From Chloroflexota bacterium (GTDB lineage: Bacteria; Chloroflexota; Anaerolineae; Anaerolineales; VGOW01), in contig JACRLA010000061.1 of NCBI GenBank assembly GCA_016215145.1, positions 1-13,313 of the forward strand: 13,313 bases of DNA. Reading direction: 5' to 3'. How positions within the stretch are numbered: position 1 is the stretch's first letter; every line of letters begins with the position of its first letter. Positions 1 through 6,585 of the stretch are shown piece by piece. A model generated the notes under the pieces. It made no database searches. It saw only the letters and a program-made list of their open reading frames with translations, and was not told the origin of the DNA. A program made the translations under genes and the position numbers.

Positions 1-143
1 CCGAGCAAGCCGGGTGGCGCATTGAGAAACCACGCGCCGAAGATGATGGCGAGTGAGAGAAGTGCGAGCGTGACCGCTCGTTGAGAATAAAACGGGGTCT
101 CAGCAGAGTCGGCAACACCTGAGTCGGCGAGTTCAGTGGTCAT
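1..143 (-). CDS. N-terminal part of an unidentified membrane protein (truncated by window edge)
   Basis: An open frame starts at the ATG whose first base is 143 and runs off the left edge of the window, giving 47 codons. The product begins MTTELADSGVADSAETPFYSQR, is acidic and polar for about 22 residues, and then enters a hydrophobic stretch (residues about 25-43, ending LNAPPGLL) that looks like a first membrane helix. An initial cytoplasmic tail followed by one helix is common in glycosyltransferase-like or polytopic membrane proteins, but nothing here identifies a family. It is divergent from the tRNA-Asn unit, whose promoter starts 26 bases upstream of this start codon. I see no clear Shine-Dalgarno sequence. 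Confidence 0.6.
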   Translation of the reverse strand, partial: MTTELADSGVADSAETPFYSQRAVTLALLSLAIIFGAWFLNAPPGLL

Positions 144-168
144 TGATGAATCATTATAAACGATTGCC

Positions 169-197
169 TTGACACTCCTCCTCCAACTACATATAAT
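169..197 (+). promoter_or_regulatory. Consensus sigma-70-type promoter for tRNA-Asn
   Basis: A perfect -35 hexamer TTGACA (169-174) and a perfect -10 hexamer TATAAT (192-197) are separated by 17 bases, the ideal spacing. Transcription should begin near 204, giving a leader of about 50 bases before the mature tRNA at 256. It is the best promoter match in the window, as expected for a stable-RNA gene. Confidence 0.9.
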
Positions 198-213
198 CCG
201 CATCGCGTTGGTA

Positions 214-234
214 GAGCAAGATGGCATCTTGCTC
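214..234. repeat. Palindrome in the tRNA 5' leader
   Basis: The 10-base arms GAGCAAGATG (214-223) and CATCTTGCTC (225-234) are exact reverse complements around one base, so the RNA can form a 9-bp stem with a 3-base loop. It lies between the predicted transcription start and the tRNA. It could be a processing or folding element of the precursor, or a copy of a dispersed palindromic repeat. No second copy is visible in this window. Confidence 0.6.
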
Positions 235-255
235 GACACGTAATCTGCATCACAT

Positions 256-328
<73 letters not shown>

Positions 329-334
329 CAAACA

Positions 335-363
335 AAAAGCCCCGCGTAGATCGCGGGGCTTTT
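335..363. terminator. Rho-independent terminator, probably bidirectional
   Basis: The arms AAAAGCCCCGCG (335-346) and CGCGGGGCTTTT (352-363) form a 12-bp GC-rich stem with the 5-base loop TAGAT. T residues follow on the plus strand, and the A-tract gives a T-tract on the minus strand. It ends the tRNA-Asn transcript and also lies 4 bases beyond the stop of the convergent DUF5615 gene, so it probably serves both. Confidence 0.9.
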
Positions 364-366
364 GTG

Positions 367-699
367 TTAAAGGTATTCAATTCGCCCGCGCATTTCTTCG
401 GGCGTGAGAACATCGTGGATGAGAAGCAGTCCACGCACCATGTCACCGATGGATGTGCCTTGTGGGGTGTAGGCGATACCGGCGTGTTCGGGGATTTTGT
501 GATGCAGTACCAAAAAGTCTTCGTCTTGGGTGAACATGACGCGCTCTTGGCTGGTGGCAAACAGCAAGAGGATGTCATCATCCTGATTGAGCATGTTGGC
601 TTCTTGCGCGGTTAACACATCCACGCCCCGCCGTCGCAAGCCGCGAGTCACAGCGGGCGGGACGTGTTCATCCATGAAGAATTTAATCTCGTCTGCCAT
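367..699 (-). CDS. DUF5615 PIN-like protein, probable toxin of a DUF433/DUF5615 pair
   Basis: This 110-residue protein begins MADEIKFFMDEHVPPAV, the typical opening of the DUF5615 PIN-like (Mut7-C related) family. Acidic residues sit where the family carries its metal-binding cluster: D10 and E11 on the first strand, D40-D42, and D59/D61 in the TQDEDFL segment. Family members are thought to be Mg2+-dependent ribonucleases and are usually encoded directly after a DUF433 protein, as here. Its start codon lies inside the DUF433 gene with a 17-base overlap, indicating translational coupling. It ends next to the tRNA terminator. Nuclease activity is inferred from the family; the fold assignment is fairly secure. 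Confidence 0.85.
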   Translation of the reverse strand: MADEIKFFMDEHVPPAVTRGLRRRGVDVLTAQEANMLNQDDDILLLFATSQERVMFTQDEDFLVLHHKIPEHAGIAYTPQGTSIGDMVRGLLLIHDVLTPEEMRGRIEYL

Positions 700-1000
700 A
701 CAGTTTTTGTTTTACGAGTGACGGATGCTCTTTTCGCATTTCTTCGGCGAAGGCTAAACCATCATGGATAGACTTTTCGATTTCGTCACGGTGGTCAAAG
801 TAGTAGGCAAGCGCGGCGTAGACTTCGGCAAGGGAGAGATCATAATCACCGGCGATCTCGTCGGCGCTCATGCCCATGCGCTCATGCCAGATGGCAACGT
901 TCTGCACAGTGATGCGGTGCCCGGCAACGCGCGGCTTGCCACCGCAAACGCCAGGTGTAATTTCGATGAACTTATCCAAGTCAATAGTGGGGGCAGTCAT
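683..1000 (-). CDS. DUF433 protein, probable antitoxin/DNA-binding partner
   Basis: The 105-residue product carries the DUF433 signature: ITPGVCGGKPRVAGHRI at about residues 14-30, then a helical segment with MSADEIAGDYDLSLAEVYAAL (44-64) and YYFDH (66-70). The family has a winged/helix-turn-helix-like fold, and members next to PIN-like toxins are treated as antitoxins that also repress their own operon. The frame stays open far upstream, but the ATG at 1000 is preferred because it has the Shine-Dalgarno AAAGGA at 8 bases, a TATAAT box 23 bases away, and starts exactly where family similarity starts. The last 17 bases overlap the DUF5615 gene. Confidence 0.88.
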   Translation of the reverse strand: MTAPTIDLDKFIEITPGVCGGKPRVAGHRITVQNVAIWHERMGMSADEIAGDYDLSLAEVYAALAYYFDHRDEIEKSIHDGLAFAEEMRKEHPSLVKQKLYGRRD

Positions 1001-1022
1001 AGCATCTATCCTTTCGAGAACG

Positions 1023-1028
1023 ATTATA
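1023..1028 (-). promoter_or_regulatory. -10 box of the DUF433/DUF5615 operon
   Basis: On the minus strand a perfect TATAAT lies 22 bases upstream of the DUF433 start codon, leaving room for a short leader that includes AAAGGA. No good -35 at 17 bases is visible (TTGATC sits 14 bases away). The box shares a 63-base intergenic region with the opposing fpg promoter. Confidence 0.6.
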
Positions 1029-1050
1029 GCAAACGCGGGCAAGATCAATT

Positions 1051-1056
1051 TATAAT
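1051..1056 (+). promoter_or_regulatory. -10 box of fpg, suggesting a leaderless mRNA
   Basis: A perfect TATAAT ends only 7 bases before the fpg ATG at 1064. The usual distance from -10 to the transcription start would place +1 at or next to the A of the ATG. No Shine-Dalgarno sequence is present, which fits leaderless translation. A weak -35 would overlap the divergent operon's -10. Confidence 0.55.
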
Positions 1057-1063
1057 TACCTCC

Positions 1064-1906
1064 ATGCCCGAACTCCCCGAAGTAGAAACCACCGTGCGTC
1101 AACTGCGCGAGCCGTGTGTGGGTCAGCGCATTGTAGATGTGACCATTAACTGGGCGCGGCACATTGCCACGCCATCGCCAAAAAAATTTCGCCAGCACAT
1201 CCGCGATCAAAAAATCGAAAGCATCACGCGGCGAGCTAAATACTTGGTGTTTCACCTCACAATAGATTCCTCATCGCAAAGAACGCTCCTCGGAATGACC
1301 GAGAGGTCATATTTGCTGATCCACCTAAAAATGAGCGGACGACTCGAAGTGATGAACGCCGACTCCCCGCGCGACAAACACGATCACACTATCTTTCATT
1401 TTGCCAACGGGCGCGAGTTGCGTTTTAACGACACGCGCAAATTTGGCAAGGTGTATTTGGTGGACGACGTGAACGACGTGACCGGTCATCTTGGACCCGA
1501 ACCGCTTGAGGCGTCGTTCACGGCGAAACGGCTGGGCGAGATTCTCGGCGCGCATCACAAACCGCTGAAAACTTTTTTACTCGATCAAACGTTGCTTGCC
1601 GGGGTGGGCAACATCTACGCCGACGAGTCGTTGCACCGCGCCAAGATTCATCCCAAACGTTACAGCGATTCGCTGAAACCCGACGACGTAAAAAAACTTT
1701 GGCGCAGTATTCGCCACACACTTAATCTCGCCATCAAGCACAATGGCTCCAGCATTGATTGGGTCTATCCGCAAGGCGAACACCAAAACCATTTCCGCGT
1801 ATATGATCGCCAAGACGAACCGTGCTACACTTGTGGCAAACCAGTCCGCCGCATCATCATGGGCGGACGAAGCACCCATTTTTGTTCAGGTTGTCAACGT
1901 CTATGA
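1064..1906 (+). CDS. mutM: Formamidopyrimidine-DNA glycosylase (Fpg/MutM)
   Basis: This 280-residue bifunctional glycosylase/AP lyase removes 8-oxoguanine and formamidopyrimidines from DNA. The start is fixed by MPELPEVETTVR: the catalytic proline must be residue 2, with E3 beside it. Other hallmarks are RRAKYL with K59, HLKMSGRL (87-94), the FNDTRKFG loop (121-128), the helix-two-turn-helix GVGNIYADE (180-188) and a C-terminal zinc finger C254-X2-C257 / C274-X2-C277. All key residues are present, so it should be active. Between K59 and HLKMSG there are about 16 residues not found in typical family members (about 67-82, bases 1262-1309), resembling translated intergenic repeat DNA. The gene overlaps the next one by ATGA. 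Confidence 0.95.
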   Translation: MPELPEVETTVRQLREPCVGQRIVDVTINWARHIATPSPKKFRQHIRDQKIESITRRAKYLVFHLTIDSSSQRTLLGMTERSYLLIHLKMSGRLEVMNADSPRDKHDHTIFHFANGRELRFNDTRKFGKVYLVDDVNDVTGHLGPEPLEASFTAKRLGEILGAHHKPLKTFLLDQTLLAGVGNIYADESLHRAKIHPKRYSDSLKPDDVKKLWRSIRHTLNLAIKHNGSSIDWVYPQGEHQNHFRVYDRQDEPCYTCGKPVRRIIMGGRSTHFCSGCQRL

Positions 1907-2805
1907 GCGGAATCGCAATTTTTGTTTTGATCACCGGCATCGCCATCGGCATGGGCATCATCGCCTTTGCCTTCCGGTTGCGGCAAATTGAAAAAGAGGA
2001 TGAGACGCAGAACGATCCGAATCACCTGGCATCGTTGTTGACGGCTGCGCCGCCGCTAACCGTTGAGCCGTCCTCTACGGTGACGCCGCCGATTCCTGCG
2101 GAAACAAATTCCCCAACACCGTTACCGAGCTGGCTCTCGTCGTTGAAATCGAATCTCCAACCAACACTCTCCACTCTTGCCTCGAACATTCCAACGGCGA
2201 TCAAAAAAGAACCCGAACTACCGGAGCTGGCGCGGTTATACGTGTCACCCTCTGGCAGGTTGATCATTGAAGTGAATGGCGCGCGATTTTCAAATATCAA
2301 AGAGATCACCGACCCAACGATTGCCCGCAGTTTGAAGACACTCGTAGATGAGATGAATCGATTCTTTGGCGTGAACTTGGTGAGCGCCGACCCGACTGCC
2401 CCGCCCGTGCCGATCCTTACCACGCCCGATCCGGTGTTGCCGCCGCACACGCCAACGCCGCCTGTAATGAATCGTCCGGTGAAAGTAGTCAGTGTAGAAG
2501 AAGCAAAAAATTTGCCGCTCGAAAAACCGAGCATGGATATTTTCAAACAATACCGGAATTTGCGTGAACGCGAGAAACAGCCGCAGATCAAAATTAGATC
2601 GGTGTTGGAGGAGATTGATGAGATTCTTCAGGCAAAGATCGCCGGCACTGATTTTACGCGACGCGGTTTAAAGGTTAGCACGCACAGCGATGGCACGGCG
2701 TTATTTGTTCTGGATGGAACGGGGTATCCCGGCGTGGACGAATTGCCAGACGATCTTGCGCGATCTCTTGTTCAGCAATCTGTGCAAGAGTGGGAGAAGA
2801 AATAA
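1903..2805 (+). CDS. Membrane-anchored protein with proline-rich stalk and two related C-terminal modules
   Basis: This 300-residue protein matches no family I recognise. Residues about 3-25 form a single N-terminal membrane helix (an uncleaved anchor). Residues about 40-100 and 160-192 are rich in Pro, Thr and Ser and look like disordered stalks. Two segments resemble each other: residues 110-155 (LYVSPSGRLIIEVNG then ARSLKTLVDE) and 254-299 (LKVSTHSDG, LFVLDG then ARSLVQQSV). Each could form a beta-hairpin followed by a helix. The start at 1903 is chosen over an upstream in-frame start (1822) because it overlaps the fpg stop as ATGA and begins right at the anchor helix. The gene is probably cotranscribed with fpg and ends at a strong terminator. 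Its function is unknown. Confidence 0.75.
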   Translation: MSGIAIFVLITGIAIGMGIIAFAFRLRQIEKEDETQNDPNHLASLLTAAPPLTVEPSSTVTPPIPAETNSPTPLPSWLSSLKSNLQPTLSTLASNIPTAIKKEPELPELARLYVSPSGRLIIEVNGARFSNIKEITDPTIARSLKTLVDEMNRFFGVNLVSADPTAPPVPILTTPDPVLPPHTPTPPVMNRPVKVVSVEEAKNLPLEKPSMDIFKQYRNLREREKQPQIKIRSVLEEIDEILQAKIAGTDFTRRGLKVSTHSDGTALFVLDGTGYPGVDELPDDLARSLVQQSVQEWEKK

Positions 2806-2849
2806 AATCACCCTCCCGAAGGTTTTGGAACCTTCGGGAGGGTGATTTT
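2804..2849. terminator. Strong bidirectional terminator between convergent operons
   Basis: The 21-base arms at 2804-2824 and 2829-2849 are perfectly complementary around the 4-base loop TTGG, with a GC core (CACCCTCCCGAAGG) and A/T tracts on both outer edges. It starts at the stop codon of the fpg-linked gene and lies directly against the stop of the convergent Vps62-like gene, so it can end both transcripts. Confidence 0.95.
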
Positions 2850-2850
2850 T

Positions 2851-4677
2851 TTAACCCGCCAGTTCGCGCAAATTATCTACCATAATAAAAATGCCGAGGG
2901 CGATGATGCCCAGCACCAGAAGCGGCAAAGCAAATTCGTAGATCAATACCAGCGTGGCAATAATTCCCAAGATGCTGACCGCGCGCTGAATCAATTCCTT
3001 CGCTTCACGGCGGAACAAGGCTTCAAGGAATGAGATCGCCGAGACCACGCTGACAATGCCATTCGCCCACAAACGCGGCGCGATGAGCAGCACCAGCACC
3101 AGCCCCAAAATAAGCAGCCCTAAACTGATCGCCGCCCAGGCTTCTGCCAGCCGCCCAAGTTGTTCGGTGGTTTCGGATGTTGGATGATGCGCGGCTTTGA
3201 GGTGACCGCGCGCGGGCAAACGGTTGCCGCGCGCGAGTCGATCACTGTATGCGTCTAATGATTCGAGCAAGGCGTGATCAATGGCGATCTGTTTTTGCAG
3301 TTCGGCGATCTCGTCGGAGAGTTCGTCAACTTTTTTGAGGTGATCGGAATAAATGGGTTTGAAGTGCGGCACGTCAAACATGGATTCTGCTTCTAACCCC
3401 AACCCGCGCAGTTCGGATGTTTTTGATTCGATCTCGGCTTGCGCTTTGCGCTGCCGCGCGCGAATCTCTTCGGTTCGTTTTTGGATCGAAGCCTCCGCCG
3501 ACATCGGCGGCGTCACCTTATCGAGCCCGGCCCATCCCACCGGATCGATCCACGATCCGCGCACTGATCCGTTGCGATTGTATTTGGGTCCGGCGGGCGC
3601 GTTCTCTCCGGCAATCGGGTCGCGCGCGTAGAGTCCCCACAAGCCGCGATAGTGATGCACCCAAGATTGAGGGTGGTCGAGCGACATGTCGTGAATGTCA
3701 GGCAACAATCTCGCTTCCCATTTTTTCTCGCGCCCCTCACCGATCTGCATTCCATCGCCGCGCGCATAATCTACAAATGGCACGACCAGCACGCCGGAAG
3801 ATCGTTTTTGCTCTTCTTCAACCACTTGACCTTGACGCAATGTGTCGCGCCAAAATTTTTGCAGGGTGCGCCAGATGCGAGTCACGGGTGCGCTGAACGG
3901 CAGTTCCACTTCGTGCATGTACTCGCCCGCAGAAAAATAAGAAGCGTGCGATCCGGCTCCGGCAAAAATGATCGGGTGATCGCCTTCGCGTTTAAATTCG
4001 GGATCGTCCCAACGGCGGCGCAGATCGTCGCCGGAAAAATCGTGCGAAGCGTAGGCGACCCATTGCGGCGCAAAGTCTTCGGTCAGGTAGACGATCACTT
4101 GTTCCCAATCCGATTCGTGATCGTTGACGCCGTGAAAGCTGGATCGCCAATCGTTCATGGCATAGAAATAAAAGTAGTGCAAACAGACGTAACCGTTCTG
4201 GCGCACGACGCGGGCGTAATAAACGTATTCCTCTTTTTCTGCCTGCGCCTCTCCATATATTTCGGCGGCGGCGGCGGCAGTGCCGCCGGGGACTCGCCCG
4301 CGCAAGAACAGCGTGATCGAGAATAAGGCGTCCACAATGCGCGACGCCAAACCCACGCGGGCTAAACGTCCGCGCGAGCGGTGAAACTTGCGTTCATGCC
4401 GCGCCAGAAATTTCGCCGCCTCTAACGGCGTGAGCTGTTCGACATAACGGAGATAATGCACTGTGCCGTGCGGGGCAAATCGCGGCTCGATCAGTTTTTG
4501 CAAAGTCAATTCGTCTTCGGCGGTCAGCCGCGTGGCGGGTTGATCGGGACGAGTCTCCCACAACGAGCAATCACGGATGTAACGATCCACGCTCGTCGGG
4601 AAGAAGTGTTCGCCCTGCGTGTAAAAGATGATCGGTTCAAAACGTTGGAGAAGATCAAGATCGTTCATGGTAGTCAC
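2851..4677 (-). CDS. Vps62-like domain protein with coiled coil and C-terminal membrane helices
   Basis: The 608-residue product opens with LLQRFEPIIFYTQGEHFFPTS, resembling the start of the Vps62/DUF946 family. It carries that family's hallmarks: GVNDHESDWEQVIVYL, YASHD, and AGAGSHASYFSAGEY. This domain fills about residues 10-390. Residues about 395-490 are rich in K/E/Q and probably form coiled coils (KRTEEIRARQRKAQAEIES; ELSDEIAELQKQI). Residues about 511-605 hold three or four membrane helices, so the protein is membrane-tethered by its C-terminus. A GCG/GCC run encodes polyalanine near residue 137. The GTG at 4677 overlaps the upstream stop as GTGA; an ATG three codons later (4668) is the alternative. 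It is the last gene of an overlapping three-gene operon. The biochemical role of bacterial Vps62-like proteins is not established. Confidence 0.75.
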   Translation of the reverse strand: MTTMNDLDLLQRFEPIIFYTQGEHFFPTSVDRYIRDCSLWETRPDQPATRLTAEDELTLQKLIEPRFAPHGTVHYLRYVEQLTPLEAAKFLARHERKFHRSRGRLARVGLASRIVDALFSITLFLRGRVPGGTAAAAAEIYGEAQAEKEEYVYYARVVRQNGYVCLHYFYFYAMNDWRSSFHGVNDHESDWEQVIVYLTEDFAPQWVAYASHDFSGDDLRRRWDDPEFKREGDHPIIFAGAGSHASYFSAGEYMHEVELPFSAPVTRIWRTLQKFWRDTLRQGQVVEEEQKRSSGVLVVPFVDYARGDGMQIGEGREKKWEARLLPDIHDMSLDHPQSWVHHYRGLWGLYARDPIAGENAPAGPKYNRNGSVRGSWIDPVGWAGLDKVTPPMSAEASIQKRTEEIRARQRKAQAEIESKTSELRGLGLEAESMFDVPHFKPIYSDHLKKVDELSDEIAELQKQIAIDHALLESLDAYSDRLARGNRLPARGHLKAAHHPTSETTEQLGRLAEAWAAISLGLLILGLVLVLLIAPRLWANGIVSVVSAISFLEALFRREAKELIQRAVSILGIIATLVLIYEFALPLLVLGIIALGIFIMVDNLRELAG

Positions 4678-5135
4678 TCGGCAAGCGTCGCGCGATTGGC
4701 GCGGTAGACAACCAGCACTTCGCGTTGATTGAGAGTCAACACAATGGCGCTGGCTAATCCCAAAGCAACATAAAAGGAGCTATCGGCGTTGCGCGTGAAG
4801 TAGGCTTCCAATCCTAGAATTAAAATCGCGCCCTGCAAAATGATCGCCGCCGTCCACGCCCACGACTTGCCGCGCCGCAGCCCAACACCGATGAGCGCCG
4901 AAGCAAGCCCCAACACCAACCAGGTTGAGGTCAATAACAAGTAAGCGATCATCTCTTGCGAAAAGCGAAATGTGCCAAAATATATTTCGGGGATCACGAC
5001 ATCGGCAATCGCCATACCGTTGAGGAGATACAGCGCGCAGTAAGTCAGGAACATCGCCGCCTGCCCAAACACCAGCAAAAACAGAATCAACAAAATGCGC
5101 GGGCGTTTGCTCACCGTTCTTTGTCGTCGTTTCAT
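4674..5135 (-). CDS. Small polytopic membrane protein, unknown function
   Basis: The 153-residue protein begins with a basic segment (MKRRQRTVSKRPR) followed by four predicted membrane helices at about 14-38, 63-86, 92-110 and 120-137. The frame is open further upstream, but the ATG at 5135 is preferred: it overlaps the stop of the preceding gene as ATGA and has GAGAGG 9 bases upstream. The gene overlaps the next gene as GTGA, so the three genes are translationally coupled. There are no recognisable catalytic motifs. By context it may assist or anchor the Vps62-like or YdcF-like partner, which is inference from the operon only. Confidence 0.75.
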   Translation of the reverse strand: MKRRQRTVSKRPRILLILFLLVFGQAAMFLTYCALYLLNGMAIADVVIPEIYFGTFRFSQEMIAYLLLTSTWLVLGLASALIGVGLRRGKSWAWTAAIILQGAILILGLEAYFTRNADSSFYVALGLASAIVLTLNQREVLVVYRANRATLAE

Positions 5136-5758
5136 GTGCTGCATCCTCTCGTCGCCGTTGAAATTAATTTGAGATATTCCGAGCCGACGGCAATACACCA
5201 TCGAGACGGATCGAACCACGACGGGGATGCCGCCACCATGATCACTTCAACTTGATTCTTAAATCGCCCATTGAAGATCATCTGCGAGCGGCGAGTGTGA
5301 AATGGATCCGACACAACAATAATACGTTTTGTGCCGGGTGGCAATGAAGCCAGAGTAAAACGGGCGTCATCGCAAGTGGAAGTGCTTTGGGGAAATTGCA
5401 AGATAGCCGTTTCAGGCACGCCCAGTTTTATTAAATAGTCTGCTGAAAATTTGGCGAAGGGTGTGTCGTCTATGCTTGGGATTTTTAACGGCTCACCCGT
5501 TGTGACTATCAACGGCGCGTAACCTTCTTTATACAATCGCGCGCCCGTCCGTTCACGATCTCCATTCCCCCCACCCAGCACAATGATCACATCCGCCTTT
5601 TGCAAGGGGTCGTTGATAATTAAAGCGTAACCCAGCCAGGGGAGCCACAGTTGCTGGAGTGTTGCGATGATTGCAATGGCAATTAAAATTCCGCCAAATA
5701 GTTTTCGCGTTGTGCGCTTTGGGATGAGGAAGTAGGCGTTGGATTCGATAAGAGGCAT
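5132..5758 (-). CDS. YdcF/SanA-like DUF218 protein, membrane-anchored
   Basis: This 208-residue protein has an N-terminal membrane helix (about 20-45) followed by a DUF218 Rossmann-like domain. The motifs are ADVIIVLGGGNGDR (55-68), ARLYKEGYAPLIVTTG (73-88), the STST segment (125-128) and VVSDPFHTRRSQMIF (148-162), matching the family's conserved strands and its polar ligand-binding loops. Members include E. coli YdcF, which binds S-adenosylmethionine, and SanA/ElyC, linked to cell-envelope integrity. The exact reaction is unknown. It is the first gene of the operon whose later members are a four-helix protein and the Vps62-like protein, suggesting an envelope-related unit. No strong Shine-Dalgarno sequence is seen at the chosen ATG. 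Confidence 0.85.
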   Translation of the reverse strand: MPLIESNAYFLIPKRTTRKLFGGILIAIAIIATLQQLWLPWLGYALIINDPLQKADVIIVLGGGNGDRERTGARLYKEGYAPLIVTTGEPLKIPSIDDTPFAKFSADYLIKLGVPETAILQFPQSTSTCDDARFTLASLPPGTKRIIVVSDPFHTRRSQMIFNGRFKNQVEVIMVAASPSWFDPSRWCIAVGSEYLKLISTATRGCST

Positions 5759-5782
5759 GGGCAGAATTTTACAACGAAAGAA

Positions 5783-5847
5783 AAGACCTCACAGGTCTCA
5801 CCCACTCCGCTTCGCTACGGGGCGCGTTGCGAGACCTGTGAGGTCTT
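5783..5847. repeat. Nested palindromic repeat between two minus-strand genes
   Basis: The 17-base arms AAGACCTCACAGGTCTC (5783-5799) and GAGACCTGTGAGGTCTT (5831-5847) are exact inverted repeats 31 bases apart. Each arm is itself a hairpin, AGACCT-CAC-AGGTCT. The structure lies just beyond the stop of the lipoprotein-like gene (5851) and upstream of the YdcF-like gene, so it may act as a terminator for the former. The architecture of a palindrome within a palindrome is typical of a dispersed repetitive element. Confidence 0.75.
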
Positions 5848-5850
5848 GGG

Positions 5851-6579
5851 CTATTTCGCCGTCACCACAAAATCATCAAAACGCACTTCGACATTCTTCG
5901 TCTTCTGTGTGGAGACAAACAACCCCACATCGCCTTTAGCAAAAGTCGAATCTTTCACCGAAGCGATCTGCTTTCCGTCCACGTAAAGAGTCAACGCACC
6001 GTTGGAGACAAACAACCCCACATCGCCTTTAGCAAAAGTCGAATCTTTCACCGAAGCGATCTGCTTTCCGTCCACGTAAAGAGTCAACGCACCGTTCCCG
6101 CAATCTGCGCCGAGACGGTACGACGCCGCTTTGCGCGGAATGTCATCGGAACGCGCCCAGCGATTATTGTTTGTTAGAAAAACTTCGGCGTCGCTACTAT
6201 CTCCGTTCAAACGGGCGATGGTGTATGACCCCGCCCAATCAATTCCCAAATAGTAGTAGTGAGATTTGTCTTGATAGGCGCAGATGATTCCAAAAACTAC
6301 GTCGTCGGTTTTGCCGAAATTTTTCGCCGTCACCTCAATATGCACATTCGATAAGTTTCTCTCGCTCGCGTTGCCCCACGAGAACCACGTCTCACGAAAA
6401 ACTTTAATCACATAGTCGCCATTCGCATACTGCGCCGAAGCGTTGTCGGTGTTGAACGAACTCCAACCGCTGTCGGGCTTCGAGAAATCATCTTTGAGCA
6501 ACACGCCATCGCCAAAGGGCAAGGCGCACGACAACGCTAACAATGTGATCACTGTTACTACAAGAAAAATTTTGTTCAT
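5851..6579 (-). CDS. Secreted or lipoprotein with LamG/DUF1080-like beta-sandwich and internal 31-residue duplication
   Basis: The 242-residue product starts with a signal peptide (MNKIFLVVTVITLLALSC); the cysteine at residue 18 suggests a lipoprotein, though the lipobox is imperfect. The mature part begins LLKDDFSKPDSGWSS and continues with strands typical of concanavalin-like or DUF1080-type ligand-binding domains (DVVFGIICAYQDKSHYYYLGI; GALTLYVDGKQIASVKD; VRFDDFVV). Such domains often bind sugars or cell-surface material outside the cell. Residues NGALTLYVDG through GDVGLFVS (31 residues) occur twice in direct succession because of an exact 93-bp DNA duplication, so two or three strands are repeated. 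It is apparently monocistronic, preceded by a hairpin-rich repeat and followed by the palindromic repeat at 5783. Confidence 0.8.
   Translation of the reverse strand: MNKIFLVVTVITLLALSCALPFGDGVLLKDDFSKPDSGWSSFNTDNASAQYANGDYVIKVFRETWFSWGNASERNLSNVHIEVTAKNFGKTDDVVFGIICAYQDKSHYYYLGIDWAGSYTIARLNGDSSDAEVFLTNNNRWARSDDIPRKAASYRLGADCGNGALTLYVDGKQIASVKDSTFAKGDVGLFVSNGALTLYVDGKQIASVKDSTFAKGDVGLFVSTQKTKNVEVRFDDFVVTAK
5911..6096. repeat. Perfect 93-bp tandem duplication inside the lipoprotein-like gene
   Basis: Bases 5911-6003 and 6004-6096 are identical over 93 bp and directly adjacent. The length is a multiple of three, so the reading frame is kept and 31 residues are doubled. No mismatch is present, even at third positions, so the event is recent or results from assembly. 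Confidence 0.95.
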
Positions 6580-6585
6580 ATCTCA

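Noticed and set aside
764..1063. A 100-codon N-terminal extension of Fpg
   Set aside because: The Fpg catalytic proline must follow the initiator Met, which fixes the start at 1064. The extension is antisense to the DUF433 gene.
1001..1255. An 85-codon N-terminal extension of the DUF433 protein
   Set aside because: It runs antisense through fpg; the promoter, ribosome-binding site and family start all agree on 1000.
4236..4310. GGC/GCC-rich stretch as a microsatellite of separate interest
   Set aside because: It is a short polyalanine-coding run in frame within the Vps62-like gene and not remarkable in a GC-rich gene.
3652..4326. A 224-codon open frame on the plus strand
   Set aside because: It lies wholly antisense to the Vps62-like gene, has no ribosome-binding site, and its translation shows no domain features; it is a shadow of a GC-rich gene.
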